Assembly (NCBI GenBank): GCA_027031305.1
Contig: JALVRJ010000393.1
Span: 1,136-8,778 of the forward strand
Direction: 5' to 3'
Source of the DNA: Hyphomicrobiales bacterium
Lineage (GTDB): Bacteria; Pseudomonadota; Alphaproteobacteria; Rhizobiales; Aestuariivirgaceae
DNA: 7,643 bases
Positions 1 through 7,540 of this stretch are shown one piece after another. The position numbers and the translations under genes were made by a program. Numbering within the stretch: the first letter of the stretch is position 1; each line of letters starts with the position of its first letter. Under the pieces are notes generated by a model. It worked only from the letters and a program-made list of their open reading frames with translations. It did no database searches and had not been told where the DNA came from.

Positions 1-1140
1 GCCGAATGTCTTTTCCCAGATGATGTCGCCGCGTTCATTCAGCCGCAGCACCCACAGATCATATTCTCCTGCTCCCTTTGATGCCGTGTAACCGGCTACC
101 AGAAAGCCGCCTTCAGGCAAGGCCACGACGGACTTTGCTGAATCGCGTTTCGCGCCGCCGTAAGCTTTTTGCCATGTGATATTGTGGTTCTTGTCCAGCC
201 GCACCACAAACAGATCCAGGCCACCAGCGCCCAAGGACTTCGTTGTACCGGCAATCACGACGCCACCGTCCGGCAAGGCGGCCACGGCGTTTGCCACGTC
301 GTCATCGTCCCCGAACAGCCGAATGTTCCGTTGAAGGCGGCCTTTGGAATCCAGATGTAAGACGCGAATATCCCGTTGTTTGGCATCCATGGATTTTTTC
401 GTGGAGCCGGCGACGATGATGTCTCCATTTTGCAGCACCACAAGAGCATTGGCATCATCCCAGCCGGTGAAACGGTAGTGCTTGTCCCACTTGAGCTTGC
501 CGTGTTTGTCCAAGCGCAGTACCCATATGCGGCGTTCCTTTGTGCTCGGGGACTGCGAATAACCGGCAACGACGATATCGCCTCCAGGTAGCACCGCGAC
601 GGCGTCTGCCACGTCCCGTTCTTCACTGCCAAAAGTCTTGTTCCAGACCAGTTCGCCCTTCTTGTTCAGCCGCAGCACCCGTATGTCGTATTCTTCCTGT
701 TCACGGGGCTGCGTGTAACCGGCGACGATGATGTCTCCGTCCGGTGTTGTTGTGATGGCCGTTGCCCAGTCGGTAAAGGCGCCACCGAAAGTGCGCTCCC
801 ATGTTCGGGGGGCAGGCTTGCCATGGGCAAGGGGCTTGCCGGGCGCAGGGGAACTGGCAGGCACGGGTTCCTTGCCGGAAGCAGCAGCCTTGGCAGACGA
901 AGAGTTGTCAGGCGAAGTGTTATTGCAGGCCTTTTTCTTGTGTAACCTGGCAAGCTTGACGTATGGGCTGTCCACCCTGCCGAATTCTTCCAGGAACAGC
1001 TTCCAGCCCTCGCAGGTGTTCAGCTTTTCCACGCTGGCATAGAGCTTCTCGATATCAGCGGCGTGCGCCGTGCCCGCGCCCATGACCATACCCGCGCAGA
1101 CCGCCGCCAGTAGCGCCAGTTTGCCAAGAATCTTCCTCAT
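1..1140 (-). CDS. Secreted beta-propeller-like repeat protein, C-terminus outside the window
   Basis: This frame is open from ATG at 1140 to the left edge: 380 codons without a stop, so the gene is 3'-truncated. Residues 1-27 are a Sec signal peptide (MRKILGKLALLAAV..., cleavage after AHA), so the product should be exported. Residues 28-75 form a short, probably helical region with two cysteines (C43, C72). A Pro/Ala/Ser/Lys-rich linker runs to about 112. Five full repeats of 52-53 residues follow, with W or its replacement at 114, 166, 218, 271 (R) and 323; a sixth starts at W375. The consensus is W-x-K-TFGG, D-x-A-x-A-V, LPDGDIIVAGYT, then D-x-x-V-L-R-L-D-K-x-G. This resembles the delta-60/'DGGYIVAGYT' type of propeller repeat. 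No catalytic residues are visible, and binding or surface roles are only guesses. GGGAGGGGAGTC before the ATG is a strong ribosome site. Codon use looks less GC-biased than in the neighbours. Confidence 0.88.
   Translation of the reverse strand, partial: MRKILGKLALLAAVCAGMVMGAGTAHAADIEKLYASVEKLNTCEGWKLFLEEFGRVDSPYVKLARLHKKKACNNTSPDNSSSAKAAASGKEPVPASSPAPGKPLAHGKPAPRTWERTFGGAFTDWATAITTTPDGDIIVAGYTQPREQEEYDIRVLRLNKKGELVWNKTFGSEERDVADAVAVLPGGDIVVAGYSQSPSTKERRIWVLRLDKHGKLKWDKHYRFTGWDDANALVVLQNGDIIVAGSTKKSMDAKQRDIRVLHLDSKGRLQRNIRLFGDDDDVANAVAALPDGGVVIAGTTKSLGAGGLDLFVVRLDKNHNITWQKAYGGAKRDSAKSVVALPEGGFLVAGYTASKGAGEYDLWVLRLNERGDIIWEKTFG
407..738. repeat. Near-identical DNA segments in separate propeller blades
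   Basis: A 20-bp stretch (CCGGCGACGATGATGTCTCC) is identical at 407-426 and 719-738, encoding the GDIIVAG strand of blades 3 and 1. A 16-bp stretch, TTCAGCCGCAGCACCC, is identical at 38-53 and 665-680, encoding the VLRLN strand of blades 5 and 1. DNA-level identity between distant blades suggests fairly recent duplication or conversion within the gene, and possible variation in blade number between strains. Confidence 0.6.
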
Positions 1141-1199
1141 GACTCCCCTCCCATGAGCTGCGCGAATAATTTCGCCACGTTTACCCGCGCTACGGGCGG

Positions 1200-1213
1200 C
1201 CTGCAACCTGCAA
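1200..1213. repeat. 7-bp perfect tandem repeat upstream of the propeller gene
   Basis: CCTGCAA occurs twice in tandem (1200-1206 and 1207-1213), 59 to 73 bp upstream of the start codon at 1140. On the minus strand it reads TTGCAGG-TTGCAGG. The copy nearer the gene gives a TTGCAG that could act as a -35 box, with a poor -10 (TAAACG, 1178-1183) at 17 bp. The promoter reading is weak; the duplication itself is certain. Confidence 0.55.
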
Positions 1214-1214
1214 T

Positions 1215-1250
1215 TATCCTGAGAGAGGCAAGTATCCTGAGAGAGGCTGG
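1215..1250. repeat. 18-bp tandem duplication (15 bp identical) upstream of the propeller gene
   Basis: TATCCTGAGAGAGGC occurs at 1215-1229 and again at 1233-1247, a period of 18 bp, followed by aag and tgg respectively. It lies next to the CCTGCAA tandem repeat in the gap between the DUF2948 gene and the propeller gene. It may be a paired regulator-binding site on one face of the helix, or only a slippage duplication. No gene covers it. The rest of the 1141-1363 gap holds only a weak palindrome (GACAATTTTTTGTC, 1291-1304) and no convincing terminator. Confidence 0.6.
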
Positions 1251-1363
1251 CTGCGCAGAAGATGAGAAACCATGCGTTGAAGAAAGGGGGGACAATTTTT
1301 TGTCAAAAGTTCTTGAAAGACGCCACGTCCTCGCTCCCGAAACGCCAGCGGCGGGAAGGGTTT

Positions 1364-1861
1364 TCAGCTGTCCTTTTCGTGGCAGGGCAGGCAGTCCACC
1401 GCCCAGCATTCGCCGAGGTCTTCCATCCAGGCCTCGATGCACTCCACCTCCAACCGGATGCAGCCGTCTCCTGCGAAGATGAGGTCGATGTAGCCGCCGG
1501 GTGGGTTTTCGTGCGGGATGAAAGCGATGGCCAGCAGCGAGAGCACGCCATTCTTCATATCCTGCCGGATGTTGCGGCTTTTCACCGAAAGCACGCCGTC
1601 GAAATGCAGTCCCGTGCGGGCCTGGCGCGGCGCATCACCTTCCGCCCGCATGTGCGAGAGCCACTCGTAACGGTTCGCCAGCAGCACGAAGCGGCCTTTC
1701 TGTGGCATCCAGCTGATATCGCCCACGCGCACCAGCGCATCCTGCATGTGGGCCGAGATCACCCGCAGGTCTTCCTCGTCCACCGCCGCCAGTTTCAACA
1801 GCTCCATGACATCCTCGTGCCTGCCAGACGCATTTGCCGGGGGTTCTTCGCTTCGTTCCAT
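1364..1861 (-). CDS. DUF2948 family protein
   Basis: The product is 165 residues. It matches my memory of the alphaproteobacterial DUF2948 family: an N-terminal LLKLAAVDEEDLRVISAHMQ segment, a middle GDISWMPQKGRFVLLANRYEW segment, an LHFDGVLSVKSR strand, and a C-terminal IRLEVECIEAWMEDLGECW block. The family has no established function. I see no signal peptide or membrane segment, so it should be cytoplasmic. I start it at ATG 1861 because AAAGGA lies about 8 nt upstream; a TTG six codons earlier and an ATG 18 codons later (after GAGG) are alternatives. It begins 66 bp after the murA stop, a pairing common in Alphaproteobacteria that suggests co-transcription. In many relatives hisD comes next; here the next gene is the propeller gene. 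Confidence 0.85.
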   Translation of the reverse strand: MERSEEPPANASGRHEDVMELLKLAAVDEEDLRVISAHMQDALVRVGDISWMPQKGRFVLLANRYEWLSHMRAEGDAPRQARTGLHFDGVLSVKSRNIRQDMKNGVLSLLAIAFIPHENPPGGYIDLIFAGDGCIRLEVECIEAWMEDLGECWAVDCLPCHEKDS

Positions 1862-1927
1862 GGCATTGTCCTTTCGCAAATATAAGGACGGACGGCACCA
1901 ATTTACAGGTATGGGTGGCGGGTTGTA

Positions 1928-3220
<1,293 letters not shown>

Positions 3221-3293
3221 GCGGATTCGCCCCGGTGGTTGAACGTCGTTGTGCGTTGATATGCCGATGAACGCCACGCTTGGCAAGGCGCGG

Positions 3294-3440
3294 CTATTTT
3301 CCGTCGCCGGGGTTGTCGTCGCGGCCTGTTGTGGCGTCCTTCGCCTGGCGCCCCTGTCGCTGTTGCTTGCGCCGTTTCAGGTTGGCGCGCAGCCGCTCCG
3401 CCAGCTCTTTCGCGTCGGGTTTCTTTCCTTTCGCGGTCAT
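3294..3440 (-). CDS. Small basic protein upstream of murA (48 aa)
   Basis: This short frame starts at ATG 3440, preceded by GGGAG five bases away, and ends with TAG at 3294. The product is very hydrophilic and rich in Lys, Arg and Gln. It has a likely helix, [19 protein letters not shown], and a polar tail ending NPGDGK. Short proteins of this LRANLKRRK type often sit just upstream of murA in Alphaproteobacteria, as far as I recall; I know no assigned function. The charge would suit nucleic-acid or ribosome binding, but that is a guess. A longer frame from 3533 adds 31 residues that run through element A and look like repeat translation, so I reject that start. It is probably the first gene of a unit with murA and the DUF2948 gene. 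Confidence 0.72.
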   Translation of the reverse strand: MTAKGKKPDAKELAERLRANLKRRKQQRQGRQAKDATTGRDDNPGDGK

Positions 3441-3489
3441 GGTGCTCCCGTCACCCACTGTCATATACCAGAATGCATAAAGGACCACC

Positions 3490-3597
3490 CACCGCTCCGC
3501 GCCCCCGCCCAACCCCCAAAACATGAAAAACAAGGACTTGAGCGGGGGCGCGGGGCGGGTTGCACCGGTCAGCCCTTGTGCAAGCCGGTATAATACT
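3490..3597 (+). repeat. Structured dispersed element, copy A
   Basis: This is the first of two copies; copy B is at 7541-7643 in the opposite orientation. By hand alignment about 73 of 101 columns are identical (3497-3597), with three small gaps. Its left part is a long hairpin: 3492-3508 pairs with 3542-3558 (17 bp, one T.G pair), around a 33-nt loop containing CCCAACCCCCAAA and ATGAAAAAC. The right part (3564-3597) carries a second conserved block, CC(A/G)GTCAG followed by TTG(C/T)GCAA and GGTAT. In this copy TTGCAC (3560-3565) can also pair with GTGCAA (3578-3583). It starts about 50 bp upstream of the 48-aa gene and ends where the next palindrome begins. No T-run follows the hairpin on either strand, so it is not a standard terminator. 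Confidence 0.7.
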
Positions 3598-3679
3598 CGT
3601 CATTCCGGCGAAAGCCGGAATCTCATGCCACGACCTCATGCGCCTGCCGCACGAGACCCCGGCTTGCGCCGGGGTGACG
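3598..3679. repeat. Composite palindromic repeat (GTCATTCCGGC family), two inverted units
   Basis: Two related hairpins lie head to head. The first is ATTCCGGC-GAAA-GCCGGAAT (3602-3621); the second is ACCCCGGC-TTGC-GCCGGGGT (3656-3675). Read on opposite strands, both units follow the pattern CGTCA, stem, GNRA-type loop (GAAA or GCAA), stem, TCTC, and the outer ends CGTCA (3598-3602) and TGACG (3675-3679) are complementary. It resembles the dispersed extragenic palindromes common in many proteobacterial genomes, which often give false translations such as IPAFAGMT. It lies between the stop of the nucleotide pyrophosphohydrolase gene (3713) and element A. It could protect transcript 3' ends; it has no T-tract. 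Confidence 0.82.
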
Positions 3680-3712
3680 AGCGAATGATTGGCGCTCCCG
3701 GAAACATCCGCA

Positions 3713-4093
3713 TCACAGCTCGTGATACTTGTCCGCCCGGCCCCTGGCCTTTTCCACCGGATATTTCCGCGCGTTCAGTTCGATCTTGCGCGCCGCCGCT
3801 TCCGCCAGGTCGATACCCGCCTTCTCGGCGATCAGCAGCAGGTAGAGCAGCACGTCTGCGCATTCCTCCTCCAGCCGCGTCTTCAGTGTCGCGTCCGCGG
3901 CCAGCTGCGCGTCCAGCTCCTCGTCCGTTTTCCACTGCGCCAGCTCCAGCGCTTCCGCCGCCTCCAGCGCCAGCGACAGCAGCAGGTTTTTCAGGCTGTG
4001 AAACTGTTTCCAGTCGCGCGCGTCGCGAAATTCGACGAGCCGCCGCGTCAGCTCCGCAAGGTCGGGACTGTCGGCTGTTCCTCTCTTGTTCAT
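3713..4093 (-). CDS. MazG-like nucleotide pyrophosphohydrolase (RS21-C6/dCTPase type)
   Basis: The 126-residue product matches the compact all-alpha NTP pyrophosphatase superfamily, which hydrolyses (d)NTPs to NMP and PPi and probably sanitises the nucleotide pool. The metal-binding signature is complete: ExxE at E44/E47 (LALEAAEALE) and ExxD at E77/D80 (EEECADVLLYLL). The N-terminal RDWKQFHSLKNL segment is typical of the RS21-C6/dCTP pyrophosphatase branch, as are the single-domain size and the C-terminal ARKIELNARKYPVEKARG. The substrate cannot be fixed from sequence; dCTP or modified dCTP is a reasonable guess. The start at 4093 has GGAGG about 9 nt upstream, placed within the 15-bp gap after the trkH stop, so the two genes are probably translated from one mRNA. 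This is not full-length two-domain MazG. Confidence 0.92.
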   Translation of the reverse strand: MNKRGTADSPDLAELTRRLVEFRDARDWKQFHSLKNLLLSLALEAAEALELAQWKTDEELDAQLAADATLKTRLEEECADVLLYLLLIAEKAGIDLAEAAARKIELNARKYPVEKARGRADKYHEL

Positions 4094-4108
4094 GAAACCC
4101 GCCTCCGT

Positions 4109-5623
4109 TCAGCGCCAGAAGGACGGTTGCAACACCACCAGCACGGTGAAGAACTCCAGCCTGCCCAGCAGCATGACGAAGGAGAGCAGCATCTTGGCCG
4201 CGTCCGGCATGGCCGCGAAGGTGCCCGCCGGACCGATCATCTCGCCCAGGCCGGGGCCGACGTTGGTTACCGAGGTGACCACCGCCGACAGTGCCGTGAC
4301 GAGGTCCACCCCCGTCATCGCCACCAACATGCCAAACAGCCCCACCGTCATGAACAGCACCGAGACATAGGCGAACACCGCCATGGCGATGTCCTGCGTC
4401 ACGGTGCGGTTCTCGTAGGCCATGCTCACCACCCGGTGTGGCATCATCAGCCGCTTCACGTAGGCGCCGATGGACATCATCATCACCTGGATACGGAAGA
4501 TCTTCATGCCACCCGCCGTTGAGCCGGTGCAGCCGCCGAAGAACATGAAGACGAAGAAGGCCATGGCCGAAAACACCCCCCAGCCGGAATAATCGGCGCT
4601 GGCGTAACCGGTGGTGGTGATCACGCTGGTGACGTTGAAGGCGGCCAGCAACAGCGCCCGGTGCGGCGCCATGCCCTGCTGCCAGACGAGCCAGAGCGCG
4701 ATGACCATCACGCTCGCCAGCAGCAACAGGAAGAACCCGCGCACCTGCTCGCTGCCGAAGAAGGACAGCTTGCGCTCGCGGATCATGCGCACGTAGATGA
4801 CCAGCGGCAGGGCGCCGGAGATCATGAACGCCACCGCCAGCCAATGCAGCAGCGGGCTGGTGAAATAGGCGAACGAGGCATCATGCGTGGAAAAGCCTCC
4901 CGAGGACAGGGTGGTCATGGCGTGGTTCACCGCGTCGAACATGCGCATCCCCGCCAGCCGGTAGGCCAGCGCGCACAGGGCCGTCAGCAACACGTAGACG
5001 AAGGCGAGATAGGCGATGAACTGCCGCGCGTGCGGCAGGATCTTGTCCGAGCGGTCCGAGCTTTCCGTCTGGAACAGCTGCATTCCGCCCACCTTCAGGA
5101 ACGGCAGCATGATCAGCGCCATGACCACGATGCCCAGCCCGCCGATCCACTGCGTCAGCGACCGCCACAGCAACAGGCCCTCCGGCAGGCCGTCAAGCCC
5201 CGTCAGCACCGTCGCGCCGGTGGTCGTCAGCCCCGAGACGGCCTCGAACCAGGCGTTGGTGAAGCTCAGGGGCTTTTCCATGAACATGTAGGGCACCGCC
5301 GCGAACAGCGAAACCGCCAGCCAGCTCGCCACCGTGATCACGAAGCCTTCCTTCAGCCGCACCCGTTCCGACCACGCATCGCGCGAGATGAGCACCATCA
5401 TGGCACCGATGAAGCCGGTGATCAGCGCCGAGCCGGCGAACACCTGCCAGTCGGGGTTCGCCACCACCAGGTCGGCCAGCATCGGCGGCACCATCAGCAC
5501 GGTCAGCACCAGCATCAGTGCCCCCACCACGAACATCACCCGGTAGGGGTCGACGGCCGCGCCGCCCTTGTCGACGCGGTGCGCGGCGCCACGTTTTTCC
5601 GCCATGTTGTTGAAAGTGCGCAT
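4109..5623 (-). CDS. trkH: Trk-type potassium uptake transmembrane subunit (TrkH)
   Basis: This 504-residue membrane protein has the fourfold M-P-M pore repeat of the TrkH/TrkG/KtrB superfamily, which brings K+ across the inner membrane. The four filter segments are visible: GLTTTGAT (131-138), TLSSGGFST (238-246), SVITTTGY (333-340) and SVTNVGPG (451-458). Each keeps its filter glycine. The FFGGCTGSTAGGMKIFR segment (361-377) is the intramembrane gating loop, and MLLGRLEFFTVLVVL near the end is typical of TrkH. Two extra N-terminal membrane helices (about 30-50 and 60-80) and the length favour TrkH over KtrB. It normally works with cytosolic TrkA, which is not in this window. The start at 5623 has no clear ribosome site; an ATG six codons later is possible. 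It is 75 bp downstream of truA. Confidence 0.95.
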   Translation of the reverse strand: MRTFNNMAEKRGAAHRVDKGGAAVDPYRVMFVVGALMLVLTVLMVPPMLADLVVANPDWQVFAGSALITGFIGAMMVLISRDAWSERVRLKEGFVITVASWLAVSLFAAVPYMFMEKPLSFTNAWFEAVSGLTTTGATVLTGLDGLPEGLLLWRSLTQWIGGLGIVVMALIMLPFLKVGGMQLFQTESSDRSDKILPHARQFIAYLAFVYVLLTALCALAYRLAGMRMFDAVNHAMTTLSSGGFSTHDASFAYFTSPLLHWLAVAFMISGALPLVIYVRMIRERKLSFFGSEQVRGFFLLLLASVMVIALWLVWQQGMAPHRALLLAAFNVTSVITTTGYASADYSGWGVFSAMAFFVFMFFGGCTGSTAGGMKIFRIQVMMMSIGAYVKRLMMPHRVVSMAYENRTVTQDIAMAVFAYVSVLFMTVGLFGMLVAMTGVDLVTALSAVVTSVTNVGPGLGEMIGPAGTFAAMPDAAKMLLSFVMLLGRLEFFTVLVVLQPSFWR

Positions 5624-5698
5624 GTGCGGCTTCGGATGATTGGCTTTGCTGGCCCTGGTGGCCCCGGGTGTTGTCGCGATCGAACCGGCGGCAAGCTA

Positions 5699-6511
5699 TC
5701 ACGATCCGCCGCCGCGCGCACCCCCATCGGACGTGGGTTCCGCCCCTGCCACATCCCTGAACGGGTCTGAGGCGTAGTCCACCCGCATCAGGTACAACCC
5801 TTCCGGCGGCGCCACCGGCCCGCAGGCAGCGCGTTCGCGGGCTTCCAGCGCCGCCCGCAGGTCGCCCGCCGTCCACTTGCCCTCGCCCACCAGCTTCAGC
5901 GATCCGACGATGGAGCGCACCTGGTTGTGCAGGAAGGAGCGCGCCGAACAGGCAACGTGGATTTCCTCGCCCGAGCGCGTCACCGCAATGGCGTCCAGCG
6001 TCTTCACCGGGCTTTCCGCCTGGCACTGGCTGGCGCGGAAGGTGGTGAAGTCATGCCGGCCCACCAGCGCCTGCGCCGCCTCGTGCATGATGTTTGCGTC
6101 CAGTGTCACCGCCACGTGCCACACCCGCCGCGCGTCCAGCGCCGGTGGCGCCGGGCGGTTGAGAATGCGATACAGGTAGTGCCGGCGCACGGCGGAAAAG
6201 CGGGCGTGAAAGTCCTCGCCCACGCGCGCCGCCGCCAGCACCACCACCGGCCGCGGCCGCAGGTGAAAGTTCAGCCCCGCGCGCAGCTTGTGCGCCGGCC
6301 AGTCCTTTGCCAGGTCCACGTGCGCCACCTGGCCGCGCGCGTGCACACCGGTGTCCGTGCGCCCGGCTCCCTGAACGCGCACCTCGCGCTGGCCGGCAAG
6401 CCGCGCGATGGCCTCTTCCAACGCCTGCTGCACCCCCAGGCCGTTGGCCTGCCGCTGCCAGCCGACGAAGGGCGTGCCATCATATTCGATCTTCAGGGCG
6501 TATCGCGGCAT
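5699..6511 (-). CDS. truA: tRNA pseudouridine(38-40) synthase TruA
   Basis: TruA converts uridines 38-40 of the tRNA anticodon stem-loop to pseudouridine, in the cytoplasm. The 270-residue product has the family length. The catalytic motif [17 protein letters not shown] contains the nucleophile Asp53 (E. coli Asp60). Other landmarks are the N-terminal [12 protein letters not shown], the LNFHLRP segment, [28 protein letters not shown], and [20 protein letters not shown]. The start at 6511 lies inside the end of fmt (19-bp overlap), with GAGGAGAAGG upstream inside fmt, so translational coupling is likely. The C-terminal 20 residues ([13 protein letters not shown]) are a variable low-complexity tail. 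The fmt-truA order is typical of Alphaproteobacteria. Confidence 0.97.
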   Translation of the reverse strand: MPRYALKIEYDGTPFVGWQRQANGLGVQQALEEAIARLAGQREVRVQGAGRTDTGVHARGQVAHVDLAKDWPAHKLRAGLNFHLRPRPVVVLAAARVGEDFHARFSAVRRHYLYRILNRPAPPALDARRVWHVAVTLDANIMHEAAQALVGRHDFTTFRASQCQAESPVKTLDAIAVTRSGEEIHVACSARSFLHNQVRSIVGSLKLVGEGKWTAGDLRAALEARERAACGPVAPPEGLYLMRVDYASDPFRDVAGAEPTSDGGARGGGS

Positions 6512-7497
6512 CGTGAAGCGGCCTTCTCCTCATCCGATGAATCGTCGGGCAGGGGCAGGCGTGTCCCCGGCTTCACCGGAAAGCCCCGCAGGAAGGCTTC
6601 GCGCGACACGGGCGCCTTGCCCTCGCGTTGCAGCAGGATCGGCCGGATCGCCCCCTCGCCGCAGGCGATGGTGAAATCCTCGTCCATGATCTCGCCCGCC
6701 ACAGCGTCGCTGCGCGCCGCCTCCGGTGCCAGTTCGGCCTTCAACACCCGCACCCGCACCCGTTTCGCCGGGTCTTCCGGCCGCGCCAGCCACATCCACG
6801 CTCCGGGGTGGGGAGAAAGCCCGTGCACATGCCGCAGAACGGCCCGCGCCGGCCGCGAGAAGTCGATCCGCGCTTCCGCCTTGTCGATCTTTTCCGCGTA
6901 GGTCACTCCCACGCCCGGCTGCGGCAGGCAATCCAGCGTGCCTGTCCTTTCCAGCTCGGCCATGGCCGCCGCCATCAGCGCCGCGCCCCTTTCCGCCAGC
7001 GTGTCGTGCAGCGCGCCGGCGGTGGTGGCGTCGTCGATGGGCACTTCCACGCACCCGCACACCTCACCGCTGTCCAGCCCCGCGTCCATGCGCATGACGC
7101 ACACCCCGGAAACCTCGTCGCCGGCCATGATCGCGCGCTGGATGGGCGCCGCTCCGCGCCAGCGCGGCAGCAGCGAGGCGTGAAGGTTGAAGCATCCATG
7201 CCGGGGGATCTCCAGCACCGCCCGCGGCAGGATCAGGCCATAGGCCACCACCACGATGACATCCGGTGCCAGCGCCGCCAGCGCCGCCCGTTCCTCGGCA
7301 CCCCGCAGCGACGCTGGCCAGCGCACGGGCAGCCCCAACCCCCGCGCCGTCCGCGCCACCGGCGTGGGGCGCTCCTTCTTGCCGCGCCCGGCTGGCCGCG
7401 GCGGCTGGGTATAGACGGCCACGATCTCATGCTCCCGCGCCAGCCTCTTCAGGGTTGGCACGGCGAAATCGGGCGAGCCCATGAACACGATGCGCAT
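6493..7497 (-). CDS. fmt: Methionyl-tRNA formyltransferase (Fmt)
   Basis: Fmt formylates Met-tRNA(fMet) with 10-formyltetrahydrofolate so that translation can start. The 334-residue product starts with [16 protein letters not shown], the typical N-terminus. The catalytic triad is present as N104 and H106 in [19 protein letters not shown] and D142 in [11 protein letters not shown]. The loop RPAGRGKK (35-41) and the C-terminal OB-fold domain (about 205-315, with [11 protein letters not shown] and [10 protein letters not shown]) are also visible. I choose ATG 7497, with GAGGAAAAGG upstream, because an upstream extension to 7593 would encode residues outside the family and run into element B. About 17 polar residues at the C-terminus overlap the truA start. 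def, the frequent upstream partner, is not seen; the upstream gene lies beyond the right edge. Confidence 0.97.
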   Translation of the reverse strand: MRIVFMGSPDFAVPTLKRLAREHEIVAVYTQPPRPAGRGKKERPTPVARTARGLGLPVRWPASLRGAEERAALAALAPDVIVVVAYGLILPRAVLEIPRHGCFNLHASLLPRWRGAAPIQRAIMAGDEVSGVCVMRMDAGLDSGEVCGCVEVPIDDATTAGALHDTLAERGAALMAAAMAELERTGTLDCLPQPGVGVTYAEKIDKAEARIDFSRPARAVLRHVHGLSPHPGAWMWLARPEDPAKRVRVRVLKAELAPEAARSDAVAGEIMDEDFTIACGEGAIRPILLQREGKAPVSREAFLRGFPVKPGTRLPLPDDSSDEEKAASRCRDTP

Positions 7498-7540
7498 GGC
7501 GCCTTTTCCTCGTCGTTGGAAAAATCCTTCCCGACAGGAA

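Noticed and set aside
1291..1304. Palindrome GACAA-TTTT-TTGTC with a TTGACA on the minus strand (1301-1306)
   Set aside because: The stem is only 5 bp of mostly A/T pairs. The TTGACA has no acceptable -10 at 16-19 bp, so neither a terminator nor a promoter is supported.
3221..3286. N-terminal extension of MurA from a TTG codon
   Set aside because: The added 22 residues do not belong to the MurA family, and ATG 3220 gives the usual N-terminus.
3492..3558. Intrinsic terminator at the GC-rich hairpin of element A (and likewise B)
   Set aside because: The loop is 33 nt (23 nt in B) and no T-run follows the stem on either strand; the similarity also extends well beyond the hairpin.
3589..3594. 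Perfect TATAAT on the plus strand
   Set aside because: No -35-like hexamer at 16-18 bp, no TG extension, and no plus-strand gene downstream. Copy B has GGTATTACT here, so the match is probably part of the repeat.
3523..4095. Plus-strand frame encoding SGESRNL and DPGLRRGDE
   Set aside because: These peptides are the familiar false translation of the ATTCCGGC/ACCCCGGC palindromes; the rest is antisense of the pyrophosphohydrolase gene.
4661..5770. 369-codon plus-strand frame opposite trkH, and similar long frames at 5927-6901 and 6628-7545
   Set aside because: Same reason: low-complexity His/Arg/Gln-rich composition, no ribosome site of note, and full overlap with firmly identified genes.
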